64,000 nt of DNA from Chamaecyparis obtusa (lineage: Eukaryota; Streptophyta; Pinopsida; Cupressales; Cupressaceae). The stretch covers positions 1 to 64,000 of the forward strand of contig BSBK01006349.1 in assembly GCA_027943335.1 (NCBI GenBank), read 5' to 3'. Made by a program: the position numbers and the translations under genes. Each line of letters starts with the position of its first letter. The first letter of the stretch is position 1. Below are positions 37,722 through 49,793 of this stretch, in pieces. Under the pieces are notes generated by a model. It was not told the origin of the DNA. It worked only from the letters and a program-made list of their open reading frames with translations, and did no database searches.

Positions 37722-38951
37722 TCAATTTTGTTTTTTCTTACTTGAAATAAGTTGAGAACTAGGAGGAGCAATTACCAGATCCTTCATAGGTTCTATAGGA
37801 GGATTAGTAAGATTTGTAGCAAACTGACAAGAAATACTAGGAGCTTGATTAATAGTTGTAGAAGCCATAGATAAAGGAGGTATGGAAGGTGTAGGAAAAA
37901 GACCACGATTAAGATCCATTGGAGACATGCTTAACTCGAGAATCTTACAATGCTTATAGGTTTGATATGAGTGGAAAATATTATCAGGTCGAGAAGGACA
38001 TGAATTAGGTAATGAAGGCCAAAAGAAGTCAAGGGTAGCACAATCCCTGGGCCTAGAAGGTTGTTGTAAACTATGATTAATCATCTTCACTTCTTCATCA
38101 TGAATGAATTTAAGACACTTATGAATAGGTGAAGCAAAAACATGAATGGAATTTAAAACAAAAAACCAAGCTTAACTTGAAATTGATCAAAAGTAGGAAT
38201 AACACCAAAGGTAGTGTTCACAATTTTACCACAAATTTCAACAGGAAAGTTAATAGAACCAAATGATGGATAAATAAAACCATTACAAGTTTGAATCCAC
38301 ACATCAGATGTATCATAAGAATCATGTTGCAAGTTTTTCATAAAAATATTTTCTTTAGTAATAACATTGACTAAGGATGTAGGATCAACAAGAAAACCAA
38401 GAGTAGGTATCTGAGAAATCCTAGCATAAATATAAAGGGGACCATCAGGAGCCTTAATAGTCTCAGAATTATCAAAGGTAATCAAAAGTTCCTGAGGTCT
38501 TTTATTCTTAGGTTGCTTTTGAGGGTTAGGTTGAATTTTCAATTTAGGCTATGGTTTTGGTTGAGGTTGAGATGAAACTTGAGATTGAAGCTGAGGTTGA
38601 GGCTGAGGTGGAGATACAATTTAAACAACATGCTCCACTTCATTAACAATGTATTAAGATCATCCATCTTTGAATCATAAACAATATCCATAGAAGATGG
38701 CTAAGCAATAGTATTAGTATCATGTGTAGGTAAAGGATTCATATAGATTTGAAGATTTTGGTTAGGAGGAGAGACAAATTTGATCCTACTACCATCAAGA
38801 TTATCAACAGATAAGGCATTAGAATCAATTAAGTCTTGAATGTTATGTTTTAAAGAATAAAATTTCTTAGTATCATGACCATTCTGATGATGATATTGAC
38901 AAAAACCTTTAGGATCAAAAGATTTGGATAGTACTATAGCAGGTAAAAGAC
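37722..38951 (-). pseudogene. T1 gag C-terminal zinc region and retroviral-type protease
   Basis: From the right: a gag remnant with SKSFDPKGFCQYHHQNGHDT and KKFYSLKHNIQDLIDSNAL (about 38,930-38,815), the C-Y-H-x-H motif common before protease in Tat/Athila-like elements. Then a basic Lys/Gln linker and a protease-like domain (38,542-38,153: IYARISQIPTLGFLVDPTSL, FPVEICGKIVNTTFGVIPTF), where VDPTS replaces the usual D-x-G-A/S. A further frame (38,090-37,722) is rich in Pro and Ser. Several stops. It breaks off at the right LTR at about 38,951. Confidence 0.78.
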
Positions 38952-39885
38952 CTACAATAAAAATGGTTTTATTTGTTTAGGTGGGAGGGTTTGCCTTGGT
39001 CAAACCACAGTTTGGAATCAACCCTCAAATGTAATTGAAATTGCAATATATAAACAAAGTAAATGGAATTATTTACCTTACTTATGTTGAAATCCTTGTG
39101 GAGGATTCAAATCCTTGAATCCACAAGTAGGGATGCTCCAAATAAATGTAGAATTGTATGTAGGATGTCTCAAATAAATGGCATTAGATCTTCAACACCA
39201 ATATTGAATGGATCTTGGAATAGGAAGAGGCTTGGATGAATGTGAATGGAGAAATCTTCAAGAGGGATCCAAAGAGATTGAATCCTTCAATGGATAACAT
39301 TGGATCTCCTTCATGAATGCTTGAAATAATTGAGGATGAATGAATGCTTGAATGCTTTCCTTCTCCTTCTTGCTTGCTTCTTGATTGCTTGATTTCTCTT
39401 GCTTGAGTGCTCTATGAAAAATGGATGTGAATTGCTTGATTGTGGATGTCTTGATCATGAAAGGTGGATGTGAAAATGAGAGAGGAAGGATTCCATTTAT
39501 AGTGATATAGGGAACAAACTTCTAGAAAGGCTGACATTGGAGAATTAAATCCAAATTAACCTTAACCCCTAGAAATGGACCTAGATTAAGTGAAATTTAA
39601 GAGTTTACCATTCCAAAATCTGAAACAGCCGATTCGGAAGTGGGAAAATAAACCTTGCTGAAGCCTGACATCCTGAAATCTCTAGAACTTGAAAATTGGA
39701 CCCAGGGTCAGGGTTGAGGTTGACTCTGCCATAGGTCAGGGTCGAGGTGGAGAGAGAAGAAGAACATGGGGAAAAAGCCAAATCCATGCAAAGACGTATT
39801 CAAGGTGGTTGACATGAACCCAAACAACTTATTGAGAGGTTTAATTGTTCTTAACATGGAAGTGCTTCCATTTTAAGATGATACA
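38952..39885 (-). repeat. T1 5' LTR, distal part only
   Basis: TACAATAAAAATGG to AAGATGATACA matches 34,173-35,173. The proximal half and primer-binding site are missing at this junction, where gag coding sequence abuts LTR directly. Confidence 0.85.
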
Positions 39886-40103
39886 ATATATAAGTTATCC
39901 TCTACTCTACATCCAGTAGACACTAGCTTGTAGCTTCCACAATTCTCTTTTACATCACATATATTCCTCCCATATCTTTTCAAAAGAAAAGATCTTACAT
40001 ATATACCCTATTACAAAATAAATGATCAGGTCAACCAATTAGGCTTTCCTATTACACAAATAATTACATAACTCCTTGATAAGATACACATGGTATCTAA
40101 AAC

Positions 40104-41334
40104 TATTGGAGATTTTCCAGCAAGCCAGTGTTGACTATATGTTTGTCATTGATGACAGCATATGGTAAGTAGCATGCATGGAGGACTTATGAAGTAAGCC
40201 TTAAGTATATGAAGCATGGACATGTTATTAGCATGATATCAAGGACACAGAGGTTAATTGTTAGTATAGACAGTTACATAGGAGCTTGTGTCAGCAATGT
40301 TCCTGACAAAGTTACAGGCAGTGTTCTGTGAGTGATTTTCAGTATAGTTGTCATGGAGCCTTGTGCATTTGGATATGTGATTAAGACATGTTAGTGATTT
40401 TACATTCATGGATGTAGAGTTTGATGATTAGTAGAAGTGAAGTTATGAACTCACTATTCACCAGTTGTAGTTTCTTGTGGTTATCCAGATGAGCTGATAG
40501 AGATTTTATTAGTACATGAGTTGCACCTATCATTTGGGTATGCACCCTTGGATTAGTGATCAAAGAAGAGTTAGTAATGTTCTTGTAAGAGAGCATGATG
40601 TAATTCATCTTGAGGAGAAAGTATGAGTTAATTTTGTAGAGCCGGCTGAGATGTTGTAGAAGATTGTTATTATTTCTTTATTATGATTTCAAGGTGGTTC
40701 TAATAGGCTGACTTGATTATTTCATTTAGAGGAAAGATATTTATAGGCAGTCATTTATGATTGCTAAAGTATGGTTTAGAGTTAATTATGAAGAGCATAG
40801 CAGAGTGTGTGAAGTGTTGAGCCATCAGTAGAAGGTCTATGTGACCAAGTAAAGAGTTTATACTATACATTGGAACTGATCCAGACATCAGGTCAAAGCG
40901 TAGTTCACCAAGATCTAGATATAGTCTGTATCTATTATTCAGAAGGTTTTAGCCTTCACCCCTTTGAGAAATGTGCTCTTAGATAGTGCATCCTCACCCC
41001 TAACAGGGTTAATTTTAAAAGACTCCTCACAGGGTCTGACCCTTGACCAGATCACTGTACTAAATATATTGTAAACACAACTCCTAATAGGGTTAAGAAT
41101 CTTCTAAAAAGGATCATAATATACTAGTGCAGATTATCAGTGGGTGTCAATTCCCACTATGGTTTTTACCTATTTGGGTTTCCCTGTAACCAAAATATTG
41201 TTTTTGTGTTCAAGTGTTCTTTCATTTTGTTTATGCCTTATGTTTAAGTATACTTAATTGGATAAATAATTGAAATTTGTAGATAACTGATTCCCCCCCC
41301 CCCTCTTAGTTATCTCTTGGGACTATTCCTAACA
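40104..41334 (+). repeat. C3 5' LTR
   Basis: TATTGGAGATTTTCCAGC to CTATTCCTAACA, 1,231 bp. The part from about 40,688 on matches the two pieces of the right LTR. Confidence 0.93.
41282..41314 (+). promoter_or_regulatory. LTR-end hairpin with C-run loop (C3 5' LTR)
   Basis: GATAACTGA (41,282-41,290) pairs with TTAGTTATC (41,306-41,314) across a loop of 11 C residues; one pair is G-T. In the right LTR GATAACTGA (48,455-48,463) pairs perfectly with TCAGTTATC (48,482-48,490). It ends 20 bases before the LTR end and so close to the primer-binding site. Confidence 0.6.
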
Positions 41335-41336
41335 AT

Positions 41337-41349
41337 TGGTATCAGAGCC
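41337..41349 (+). other. C3 primer-binding site
   Basis: TGGTATCAGAGCC two bases after the 5' LTR; a perfect initiator-Met type site. Confidence 0.95.
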
Positions 41350-41391
41350 AAGTGCCTTAGAGAGAAATTTTAACAAATTGACATTGATCAG

Positions 41392-42480
41392 ATGGCATTC
41401 TTGAGAAAAGATAGTCCTAAGTTTGATGGAGAGAATTATCTTGATTGGAAGAACAAGATGATGACATATTTGCAGTGCATTGCTTTTGAAGTTTTTGAAG
41501 TAGCTATCAAAGAAGTTCAGATCCCCTCTCTAGAAGATCTTGCAAAGGAAGATGCTACTGGTAAGAAGAAGGATTTATTCCATTAGAATGCAATAGCAAA
41601 GAAGCCCTTATTAGTGCCCTATCTAATAGTGAATTCTCAGAGATAAAGAAAGGAGACACAACCTACAAGATATGGAAGCACCTAGAAAACATGTTTGGAC
41701 GAGATAAACAAGAAAAGGATGCACGCAAAAAAAATGGAATAAAAGGTACGATGCATTAGAGATGATTCTAGAATAAAACATCAGAGGTTACAACCAAAGA
41801 ATTAATGAAGCAGTTGTTGGAATCAGAAATAATGGTGGAGAGATCTCAGAGGAAGACATTATGGATAAATTGATGACTACTCTCACCGCAAAATATGAAA
41901 ACAAGATCAACATCATTGATGAGATCATGTAGCTTACATCAAATTTCAAGAGAGAGACCTTAATTATCAAAATCTCAGCTTTTGAGATTTCAAGATTGAA
42001 GACATAACCTAAAAGTGAGACAACCTTCAAAGCAACAGTCCATGGTAAGAAATCTACAAACATTTCTGGTAATTTTGATGATGATAATGAAGAGAAAGAA
42101 CTAGATGATTTTATTGCTATGATTTCCAAAAGAGAAAAGAAAGGAAAAGGGAAATATGAAGGTCAATTTCCATTTAAATGCTTTTCATGTAATAAGATTG
42201 ATCACTTTGCATCTAAGTGTCCTACAAGAGCTAAAAAGTTCAAAAATGACTACAACCCCAAGTACTCAAAGGAATGTTACTATGATTTAGGTGAAGATAA
42301 AATTGGATTCATTGCTATTATAGAGAAAATGAATAATGAGATTGATCATGAAAATAAGAAAAAGGAACAAGATCTAGCATTGATTTCACAAGCTGATATA
42401 AGGATAGACTGGATTATAGATAGTGGTTGTTCACACCACATGACAGGTGATAAAGACATATTTTTTCATCTGAACAAATA
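41392..42480 (+). pseudogene. C3 gag and start of protease
   Basis: Starts MAFLRKDSPKFDGENYLDWK, the common start of copia gag, 43 bases after the primer-binding site. Stops follow at 41,584 (TAG after LFH) and later. The frame shifts near 41,725 and returns with INEAVVGIRNNGGEISEEDI. A CCHC knuckle CFSCNKIDHFASKC is at 42,179-42,220. Protease has WIIDSGCSHHMTGD at 42,410-42,451 with catalytic Asp in D-S-G intact. Gag forms the particle; protease cleaves the polyprotein. Confidence 0.93.
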
Positions 42481-43435
42481 AAATGGTGGCATGGTTATAT
42501 TTGGAGATAACACTCCTAAACCTATCATTGGTAGAGGAGCCATCATATTGGATGGAAAGAACAACACTAATGATGTTCTCTATGTAGATGGTTTGAAACA
42601 TAACCTTCTTAGTGTTGGGAAGCTACTTGAAAAAGGTTATCAGTTGGAATTCAAAGACAACAAGTGCATCAATAACAAAAAGGATGGTGTTATGATTGCA
42701 TCAGGTTCAAAGACTAAAGGTAATGTTTTTTAGGTTAATTCAGAAGCAAGTTGTTTTGTTGCTAAATTTGATGATAATTGGCTATGGCACAAAAGACTAT
42801 GTCATATCAATTTTGATAACATAGTAAAGATAAGAAATGTAAAGGTAGTAAGAGATCTACCTAGCATAGCAAAGCCAGTTGATACTATATGGAGGGAATG
42901 TATGATGGGAAAGAATGTGAGGAACTCATTCAGGAGCAAGCACAATTCAGTAGAGAACAAGTTGGAACTGATTCATACAGACCTATGTGGTCCAACTCAA
43001 ACAAGATCATACTATGGTAAAAAGGTATTTCATTTTGTTTGTTGATGACTATTCTAGAATGATGTGGGTTGCATTCTTGAAAGATAAGTCAGAATATTTT
43101 GAGAAGTTCAAAATATTCAAGGCTAAGGTTGAGAATGAATCTGGACTAAAGATAAAATATCTAAGATCGGATAGAGGAGGAGAGTTCACCTCTGATAGAT
43201 TCTATGAAAACTATGAAGAACATGGTATAAAAAGGCAATTGAGTGCACCTAGAACCCCTCAATAGAATGAGATTAGAGAGAGAAGAAATAGGACCATCCT
43301 AGATACAACGTGCACCATCATGATTGAAGGAAAAGTTGCACACACCTATTGGAGAGATGCAGTCAATACAACAGTCTATACCATCAATAGAATTCAATTG
43401 AGGCCTAGCGCGGACAATACACCTTATGAGCTATG
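42481..43435 (+). pseudogene. C3 protease end, GAG-pre-integrase and integrase
   Basis: GDNTPKPIIGRGAIILDGKN and VLYVDGLKHNLLSVGKLLEK end protease. NWLWHKRLCHINFDNIVKIR near 42,778 and CMMGKNVRNSF near 42,899 are the pre-integrase zinc region. The core is LIHTDLCGPTQTRSYYG (42,968), FVDDYSRMMWVAFLKD with the first Asp (about 43,038), LRSDRGGEF with the second Asp (about 43,162) and RERRNRT with Glu (about 43,274). A one-base shift lies near 43,020, and a TAG replaces Gln in PQ-stop-NE at 43,263. Confidence 0.92.
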
Positions 43436-45435
43436 GTTTGGTAATGTTTCCATATCAAAATACTTCAAAATCTTTGGAAGCAAGTGCTACATTAAGAGAG
43501 ATGAATCAGTAGGCAAGTTTGATGCAAGAAGCGATGAAAGTATTTTCCTTTCTTACTCTACTAAAAGAAAAGGTTATAGATGTTTCAATTTAAGATTGAA
43601 GAAGATTATTGAAAGTGCTCATGTCAAGATTAATGAAAATTTTATGGTTCAAGAAATATATCATGATCATTCACCTATGATTGAAGAAGAACCTAGACCT
43701 TCCACTAGTGTGACAGTTGTTGAAGAGATGTTTGACAGTATTGATGTGTTATTCAATGACCCTCAGACAAGTGAAGAAGAAACTCCAAAGGTAGATGAGG
43801 CAGTATCACCTAAAGTTCCAAAGTTTACATCTAGATACCATTCTAAGGATGACATTATTGGAGATCAGAGAGACAAAGTCACAAAAGATCAAAAGAAAAG
43901 AATTCAGGAAATAATGAGGCAGTATGTTTACTATCTCAAATTGAACCCTTAAGTGTTGAAGATGCATGTAATGATTTTGATTGGCATGATGCTATGAAAG
44001 AAGAATTTGATTAGATTATTAAGAATGATACTTGGGAACTGGTCACAAGACCTAGTGATATGAATGTGATTGGAACAAAATAGATATTCAGAAATAAGAT
44101 GAATGAGGATGGCATAGTAGTAAGGAATAAAGAAAGGTTAGTATGTAAGGGATATGCGCAAAGAGAAGGTATTGATTATTCAGACACATTTACACCTATG
44201 AGTAGATTAGAGGCTATTAGGTTTTTTTTAGCTTATGCAACAGTCAAAAATTTCAAATTTTATTAGATGGATGTTAAGTCAGCATTCTTGAATGGAGAAC
44301 TAAAGGAAGAAGTATACATTGAATAGCCAAAAGGATTCACCTTATTAGACAGACCTGATATGGTATGCAGATTGAAGAAATCCCTTTGTGGACTTAAGCA
44401 AGCCCCTAGAGCATAGTATGAGAAACTTGATGGATATCTAACTAGGATTGGATTCAAGAAAGGAGTAGTAGATTGTAATCTATTCATAAGAGAGACATCT
44501 GAAGGTCTACTACTTGTAGCTATATTTTTTGATGACATTATCTTTGGAGGTAATGACAAATTAAGTGCTGAATTTGCTAAAGAGATGTAGAGTGAATTTG
44601 AGATGAGCATGATTGGACCTATAAAATACTTTTTAGGATTGAATGTGCCGCAAACAGAGAATGGTATATTCATTAATCAGTCCAAGTATGTGAAAGAGAT
44701 ATTAAATAAATTCAAGATGGATGATTGCAAGCCAGTAGGTACACCTATGATAAATAGATGCAAGCTCACAAAAGAAGATGATTCACCAGCAGTAGATATA
44801 ACATTGTACAAGTCTATGATTGGAAAACTCATTTATCTTACTCAAACTAGACCTAACATTTCCAATGTAGTTGGCATAGCTGGAAGATTTGTGACAGAGC
44901 CTAAGCAAAGTCACCTCATGGCAGTAAAAAGAATATTCAAATACTTGCAAGGAACTATAGACTATGGTGTATGGTATCCTAATTTAGAAAATGTTGAGCT
45001 TCATGTATATGTTGATGCAGATTGGGTAGGATGCATTGATGATAGAAAGAGTGCATCAGGAGGAGTAGTATTTCTTGGTGATAGACTTGTCACTTGGACA
45101 AGCAAGAAGCAAAATTGTATCTCTTAGTCAACAATAGAAGGGGAGTATGTTGCAACAGCCCTGAATTGTTCTAAAATTGTTTGGATCAAGCAAATGATAA
45201 AGGATTTTGGAATTCACATTGATTATCCTATTTCTATTCACTGTGATAACACTAGCACTATCAATATGTCAAAGAACCCTGTGATGCATGCTAAGAAAAA
45301 ACACATTGAGATCAAGTATCACTTCCTAAGAGGGAAAGTGGCAGAGAAAGAAGTCAAGTTGGACTATGTGAGTACTAAAGATTAGTTAGTAGACATATTC
45401 ACAACATCTCACTTGGCTCTACTAACCATGCAACA
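43436..45435 (+). pseudogene. C3 integrase end, reverse transcriptase and RNase H
   Basis: KYFKIFGSKCYIKRDESVGK and KFDARSDESIFLSYSTKRKG (about 43,460-43,570) end integrase. An acidic hinge is followed by RT: DWHDAMKEEFD (43,980), MDVKSAFLNGEL (44,269), KKSLCGLKQAPRA (44,367) and catalytic FFDDIIFGG near 44,525. RNase H: YVDADWVGCIDDRKSASGG (about 45,007) and HCDNTSTINMSKNPVMHAKK (about 45,239). TAG interrupts at expected Gln or Trp before MDVKSAF, after YIE, after APRA, after KEM and after CIS. The end DIFTTSHLALLTMQH departs from the usual DIFTKPL-type tail, so the 3' end with the polypurine tract is deleted. Confidence 0.93.
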
Positions 45436-45736
45436 TGAAAGATGGTTCTAATAGGCCGACTTGATTATTTGATTTAGAGGAAAGATGTTTATAGGCAGTC
45501 ATTTGTGATTGCTAAAGTATGGCTCAAAGTTAATTGTGAAGAGCAGAGCAGAGTGTGCGAAGTGTTGAGCCATTAGTAGAAGGTCTATGTGACCAAGTAA
45601 AGAGTTTATTCTATACATTGGAACTAATCCAGACAACAGGTCAAAGTGAAGTTCGCCAAGATCCAAATATAGTGTGTATCTATTATTCAGAAGGTTGTAG
45701 CCTTCACCCCTTTGAGTAGTGTGCTCTCAGACATTG

Positions 45737-47349
45737 TGTAGGTTGAATAGGAGGTAAAGTAATCATATTAGAAGTTAACAACCTATTCATAATAGAATCT
45801 AAAGATTTAGAGAGAGGAGTAAATGTATGATTTAATCAAAAAGTAGTGGATGCAGAAGGGCATTGTGAGATGCAACAAAAACTTGATCAACAATTGCATT
45901 TTCTTGTTTGTTTATCTTGACATAGTTGTTAATTTTTTTAAATTTGTTTGGATTAGAAGTAGCATCACTCTTATCAATTGGAACAGGATCCATTGGAGTG
46001 TTTCTCTCAAATTGACTCACTTGTAATTGATAATGATGAAGCATTGTACAAAGTTGTTGAAAAGAGGTAAATTTAGTAAGCAAAATCTTATCTCTAATAT
46101 CCTTTTGCAAATTTAAAATAAACATACATTGAATAACAGTATCTGGAATAGGATAGGAAATCTAAGCATGCAAATGCTTAAATATACCAATAAATTCAGT
46201 TAATTTTTCCTTAGCACTTTGTTTACAATGCATCAAATCAGTCAAAGACACTTGCGAGCCAATGTTATTTTTGAATTTTTGAATAAAAGCATTAGCAACT
46301 TTTGGAAATGAGTCAATAGAATAAGGAGGCAAGGAACAATACCATTGTAAGGCCTTGTCCTGAAAAGTTCTAGCAAACAACTTGGATAAAATCTTATGGT
46401 CATGAGCATAATGACTACAAAGGATTTGAAATGTTTTAACATGATGAACATGGTCTCCTTTTCCATTCTAATTCTCGAGATGAGGCATATCAACTTGTTG
46501 AGGAACGGGAGTGTGAATGACTTCTAAGGACAAAGGAATTCCCATGTCACATATAGGAATGGTAAATTTGTTTTGAGTTAAGTATGCAAGTTGTTGTTGT
46601 AAAGATGACATAGTTTGAGCCAAACTGATGATTGTTGAATCATTAGAAGAAATAGGAGGAATAGAAACATTAGGAAAACTAGGTAAAGTGTATGAAGCTG
46701 TAGGAATGGAAGACACAACTAGAGGAACACTTGGAACTACAATTGGAAGAGGATTAGAATAAGTAAAGGGAAAATTATGATAAGAAGGTTGTGATGTAGG
46801 AAGAGACACAAGAGGAACACTCATAGGAATAGAGGGAACCATCACAATCACCAAAGAAGGGGTATAAATAGGAATACTAGGTAAAGAAATAGAAGAGGGT
46901 TCTATACGAGTAACCGGAGGAAACAACCCTATATCTTGAGCTTCTTGACCTAAAGGTTTAAAATTTGAATGCACAAGATGAGGAATACCATGAAAGAGAT
47001 TAACACCTAGATCACTATCACGAAGAACTTTCTTAAGAGACTCGATAGCTTGAATAGAATCTTGATTATGGTTTTCTTGAATAAGCCAATTACCCATTTT
47101 ATCAAGTTTGGTTGAAAGTTTTTGGACTTGTCCAGGAGGAACTCTTAAAGCATCATCCTCATCATGAGATGAGTGAGAAGAATTTTTCTCCATAATAGGA
47201 TTGGAATCATGAATAATGAAATTATCATCTAGGATCCTAAGGAAAGGAGAGGAAGACCCAGGATCAAAGGCACCCATAAGTCTATGACTTCGTCTAACTG
47301 GAATATTATAAGTAGGACTAAAAGTAGTAAAGCTCATATACCAATGCAA
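45737..47349 (-). pseudogene. T1b gag N-terminal and central part
   Basis: 47,349-46,468 is open for 293 codons, with SFTTFSPTYNIPVRRSHRLM at the N-terminus, a Ser/His/Asp segment and a Pro/Ser/Ile-rich middle (repeated V/I-P-S-I-P blocks). The retrotransposon gag domain comes next (46,380-46,162: FARTFQDKALQWYCSLPPYS, FPKVANAFIQKFKNNIGSQV), then FILNLQKDIRDKILLTKF to 45,832. Stops and a shift separate the parts. It would be the particle protein of a Tat/Athila-like element. It ends at the CATTG boundary rather than at a stop. Confidence 0.82.
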
Positions 47350-47584
47350 TGCAAATGAACTAAACTAAGAAAACATAAAGCATGAACAAATGAATGTTTT
47401 TGTTTTTATAAAGAGATTTTGTAATTTTTTTATATTTTTGAAATATAAATACCAAAAATATATTTTTATAAGCATGCAAGATTTAACATAAAAGAAAAAT
47501 ATAACATCAAAAGGATAATATAAAGGGAAATCTAACACCACAAAAACAATGGGGCATCTAATTCCATAAAAGAAAAGGGGGTAA

Positions 47585-47601
47585 GCGTGTCGGGTTCACC
47601 A
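47585..47601 (-). other. T1b candidate primer-binding site
   Basis: The minus strand reads TGGTGAACCCGACACGC, four bases from the LTR start. The shape (TGG plus complement of a tRNA 3' end) fits. I cannot name the tRNA with confidence. Confidence 0.6.
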
Positions 47602-47605
47602 AAAA

Positions 47606-48153
47606 TGTAAGGTAAGAATATATGTATATTGTATCTTTACACTACTATAAAATATTTTTATATTTATGTGAGGATGGGGGAATATAGGATCTATCCCTAA
47701 TCCAAATTCCCAAAAGGAGAGATCCAAATTGATTAATCACAAAGAAGTGATCAATGCATAAATGAATCAAATTATGGAGAATATGAAGAAAGGAGAAAAT
47801 CCTATAATTTTCTATAGAAAGTATGTGCTTGAAATCTCAAATGAATAGAAGACAAATACTAACCTCAAAATAGGGTAAATCTAGAAAAGACTATTTTCTG
47901 ATGTCTATGCATAGTTTCAGGGAACTCTACAACTTGCTCTAGACTAGAAATGCTGGGATAGAGAAAACCCAGAAAATTTTTGTCTCTCAAAGTCAGGTCA
48001 ACTTTGACCTCAGAATCAAGGCACAATCTTACCCTGGGGCACAATCTTACCCCTCATTGAAGGTTGACCTTGACCTGAAACAACTTTGATGAAAATTTTG
48101 TTCACGGATCCTGAAAGCTCACCGAAAAGTGTATCCAGATCTGAACTGCAATT
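47606..48153 (-). repeat. T1b 5' LTR, proximal half
   Basis: TGTAAGGTAAGAATATATG to GAACTGCAATT. It matches 33,627-34,154, then stops at the CATTG flank. A short duplication of ACAATCTTACCCC occurs near 48,024 and 48,040. Confidence 0.85.
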
Positions 48154-48545
48154 CATTGTCCTATCCTCACCCCGAATAGGGTTAATTGTAAAAGACTCCT
48201 AACAAGGTCCGACCCTTGACCATGTCACTATACTAAATACATTGTAAAGACAAATCCTAACAGGGTTAAGGATCTTCTAACAACGACCATAATACACTAG
48301 TGCAGATTATTAGTGGGTGTCAATTCCCATCGGCATTTTTACCTATTTGGGTTTGCCCATAACCAAAATATTATTGTTGTGTTCAAGTGTTCTTTCATTA
48401 TGTTTATGCTTTATGTTTAAGTATACTTAATTGGATAAAGAATTGAAATATGTAGATAACTGATTCACCCCCCCCCCCCTCTCAGTTATCTCTTGGGACT
48501 ATTCCTAACAAGTGTACAAAAATTATAATTCAATAATTAAGGACC

Positions 48546-49793
48546 TGTTGGTACCCAAAAATGATGGATTTACTTTTGACCAACTGATAGGTTCACACTG
48601 ATACCTCTGCAATTCTGGCTTAATCTAGCCAATGCTGGTAGGCCTAATTTCAATTTGAACTATTTAATTCTCTATGTCACACAACTGCGTACATAACAAA
48701 CAAAGTTCCTCCAAAGGTGGTGAATGATCCTTTGAGGAAAGAAACTAATCTCCTAAAAATCTCTATTCTATAATACTTGACTAAATGGATTATACTAAAT
48801 AATTAAAAGTAATGCTTTTGAAATAATTATTTAATGATCTATAAACTACAAATGTATGAACCAAATGACAATTTCCAAATAATAGTTAGATCAGTGCCTT
48901 CTAAATACTTGGGCTATAGAGTCATAAAAATTTCAATCCTACGTACAATCAAAGATAGTTTTAAGGTAACTCACTCCTGTAAAGTGAGACCATCATCCTA
49001 TAGGCTTCAGTTGAAACAAAATTTTTAATAACTTATACAATTAGTCCTATGGGTTTTAACCCAACTTAAGAGCCCGAAAGGAACAATAACAGGTTCTCAG
49101 ACCATGCAACTACTATTCAAATTGTATAAATTAAATTTAAAAAATGAATCAATGAAAGAACACAGTAGGAAACCTTGGTTCACAAAGTAATCTGAAAGAC
49201 TAATTGAAAATATATAACTTATAACCACAAATAAAAAGAAGAGCACTTATCTTTTTTAAAGTTGAAAAAATAGTACATTAGAGTTCATATTGCAGTTGTG
49301 ATCAAATTCTATTCTATGAAAAGCTTCCTTGTATTGTCTTTTCTCTTTACATTTTACATTATGTATATATACATGTTTGAGTGGCTTTCACACCTCTTTA
49401 GGGTGAAAAGACACACCCTTATTACAAATTATTTTGAAAAAATAATAAACTAACTAAAAAATAACTACCTATATTTCGGATTTGGGTCTAGTTGAAAAAC
49501 CAAAACACCTCATGAAAAGCTAAGATTTTTAGTGGAAATAGGAAATTTGATTTTCCAAACTGGGTCTTTTTAAGATTTTTAAAATTAGAACATCTTTATC
49601 CTTTGTCGGCATCATCTTTGAAGCAGGTTGAAATTCCAGCATTTTCTGAAGGCTTTGAGCATAGAATTTTTATTGTTCTTGTCACAGAGCTTCCTTCCAT
49701 AATATCTCAACTTTTTAATTGAAAATTAATGTAATATTTTATCCCATTTCATGTACTCCATCGTTAATTATTTGGCATGGAAATTAAGAGGCA
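48546..49793 (-). repeat. T2 3' LTR, truncated
   Basis: TGTTGGTACCCAAAAATGATG onward matches 51,920 onward as far as GGAAATTAAGAGGC. The terminal part seen at about 53,165-53,231 is absent. Confidence 0.9.

Larger units (their letters stand above)
33627..39885 (-). mobile_element. T1: non-autonomous Tat/Athila-like gypsy element lacking its 5' part
   Basis: Inserted in the C2 LTR with flanks GTATA (33,622-33,626) and ATATA (39,886-39,890), one mismatch. The left LTR (33,627 to about 35,173) is full; the right LTR has only its distal part (about 38,952-39,885). Internal sequence encodes, on the minus strand, a gag zinc-region remnant, a protease-like domain and an acidic frame. No RT or integrase is seen. 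Gag N-terminus, primer-binding site and the proximal LTR half are missing here, yet a fragment with exactly that content lies at 45,737-48,153. Confidence 0.85.
45737..48153 (-). mobile_element. T1b: T1-family fragment (gag N-part, primer site, proximal half of 5' LTR)
   Basis: 2,417 bp flanked by CATTG on both sides (45,732-45,736 and 48,154-48,158), inside the C3 LTR. From the right: LTR half 47,606-48,153 (matches 33,627-34,154), primer-binding region, gag 47,349 down to 45,737. It has no pol, no second LTR and no distal LTR half. Its gag end (MNRLLTSNMITLPPIQPT at the boundary) would continue in frame with the T1 gag remnant at 38,951. See findings. Confidence 0.82.
40104..48510 (+). mobile_element. 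C3: Ty1/copia element with most of pol, inserted in C2 LTR
   Basis: Plus strand. Left LTR 40,104-41,334, primer-binding site, gag, protease, integrase, RT and RNase H in copia order to about 45,435. The right LTR lacks its first 590 bp or so and is split by a T1-family fragment (45,441-45,731 and 48,159-48,510). The left end reads TATTGG instead of TGTTGG. A clear target duplication is not visible (AAAAC on the left, AGTGT on the right). It is the most complete pol in the window but has about 15 stops, 12 of them TAG. Confidence 0.92.
45441..48510 (+). repeat. C3 3' LTR, truncated and split
   Basis: Pieces 45,441-45,731 and 48,159-48,510 match 40,690-40,985 and 40,990-41,334 of the left LTR. 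The first 590 bp are missing. The interval is the T1-family fragment. Confidence 0.9.

Noticed and set aside
34173..39885. A separate smaller LTR element starting at 34,173 inside T1
   Set aside because: TGCAAG occurs at 34,173 and could be an LTR start, but the target-duplication-like flanks lie outside 33,627 and 39,885, and no duplication is seen at 34,173.
48834..49028. 64-codon frame conserved in two places (also 52,208-52,405)
   Set aside because: The two copies are the same position of the two T2 LTRs, so the similarity comes from LTR duplication.
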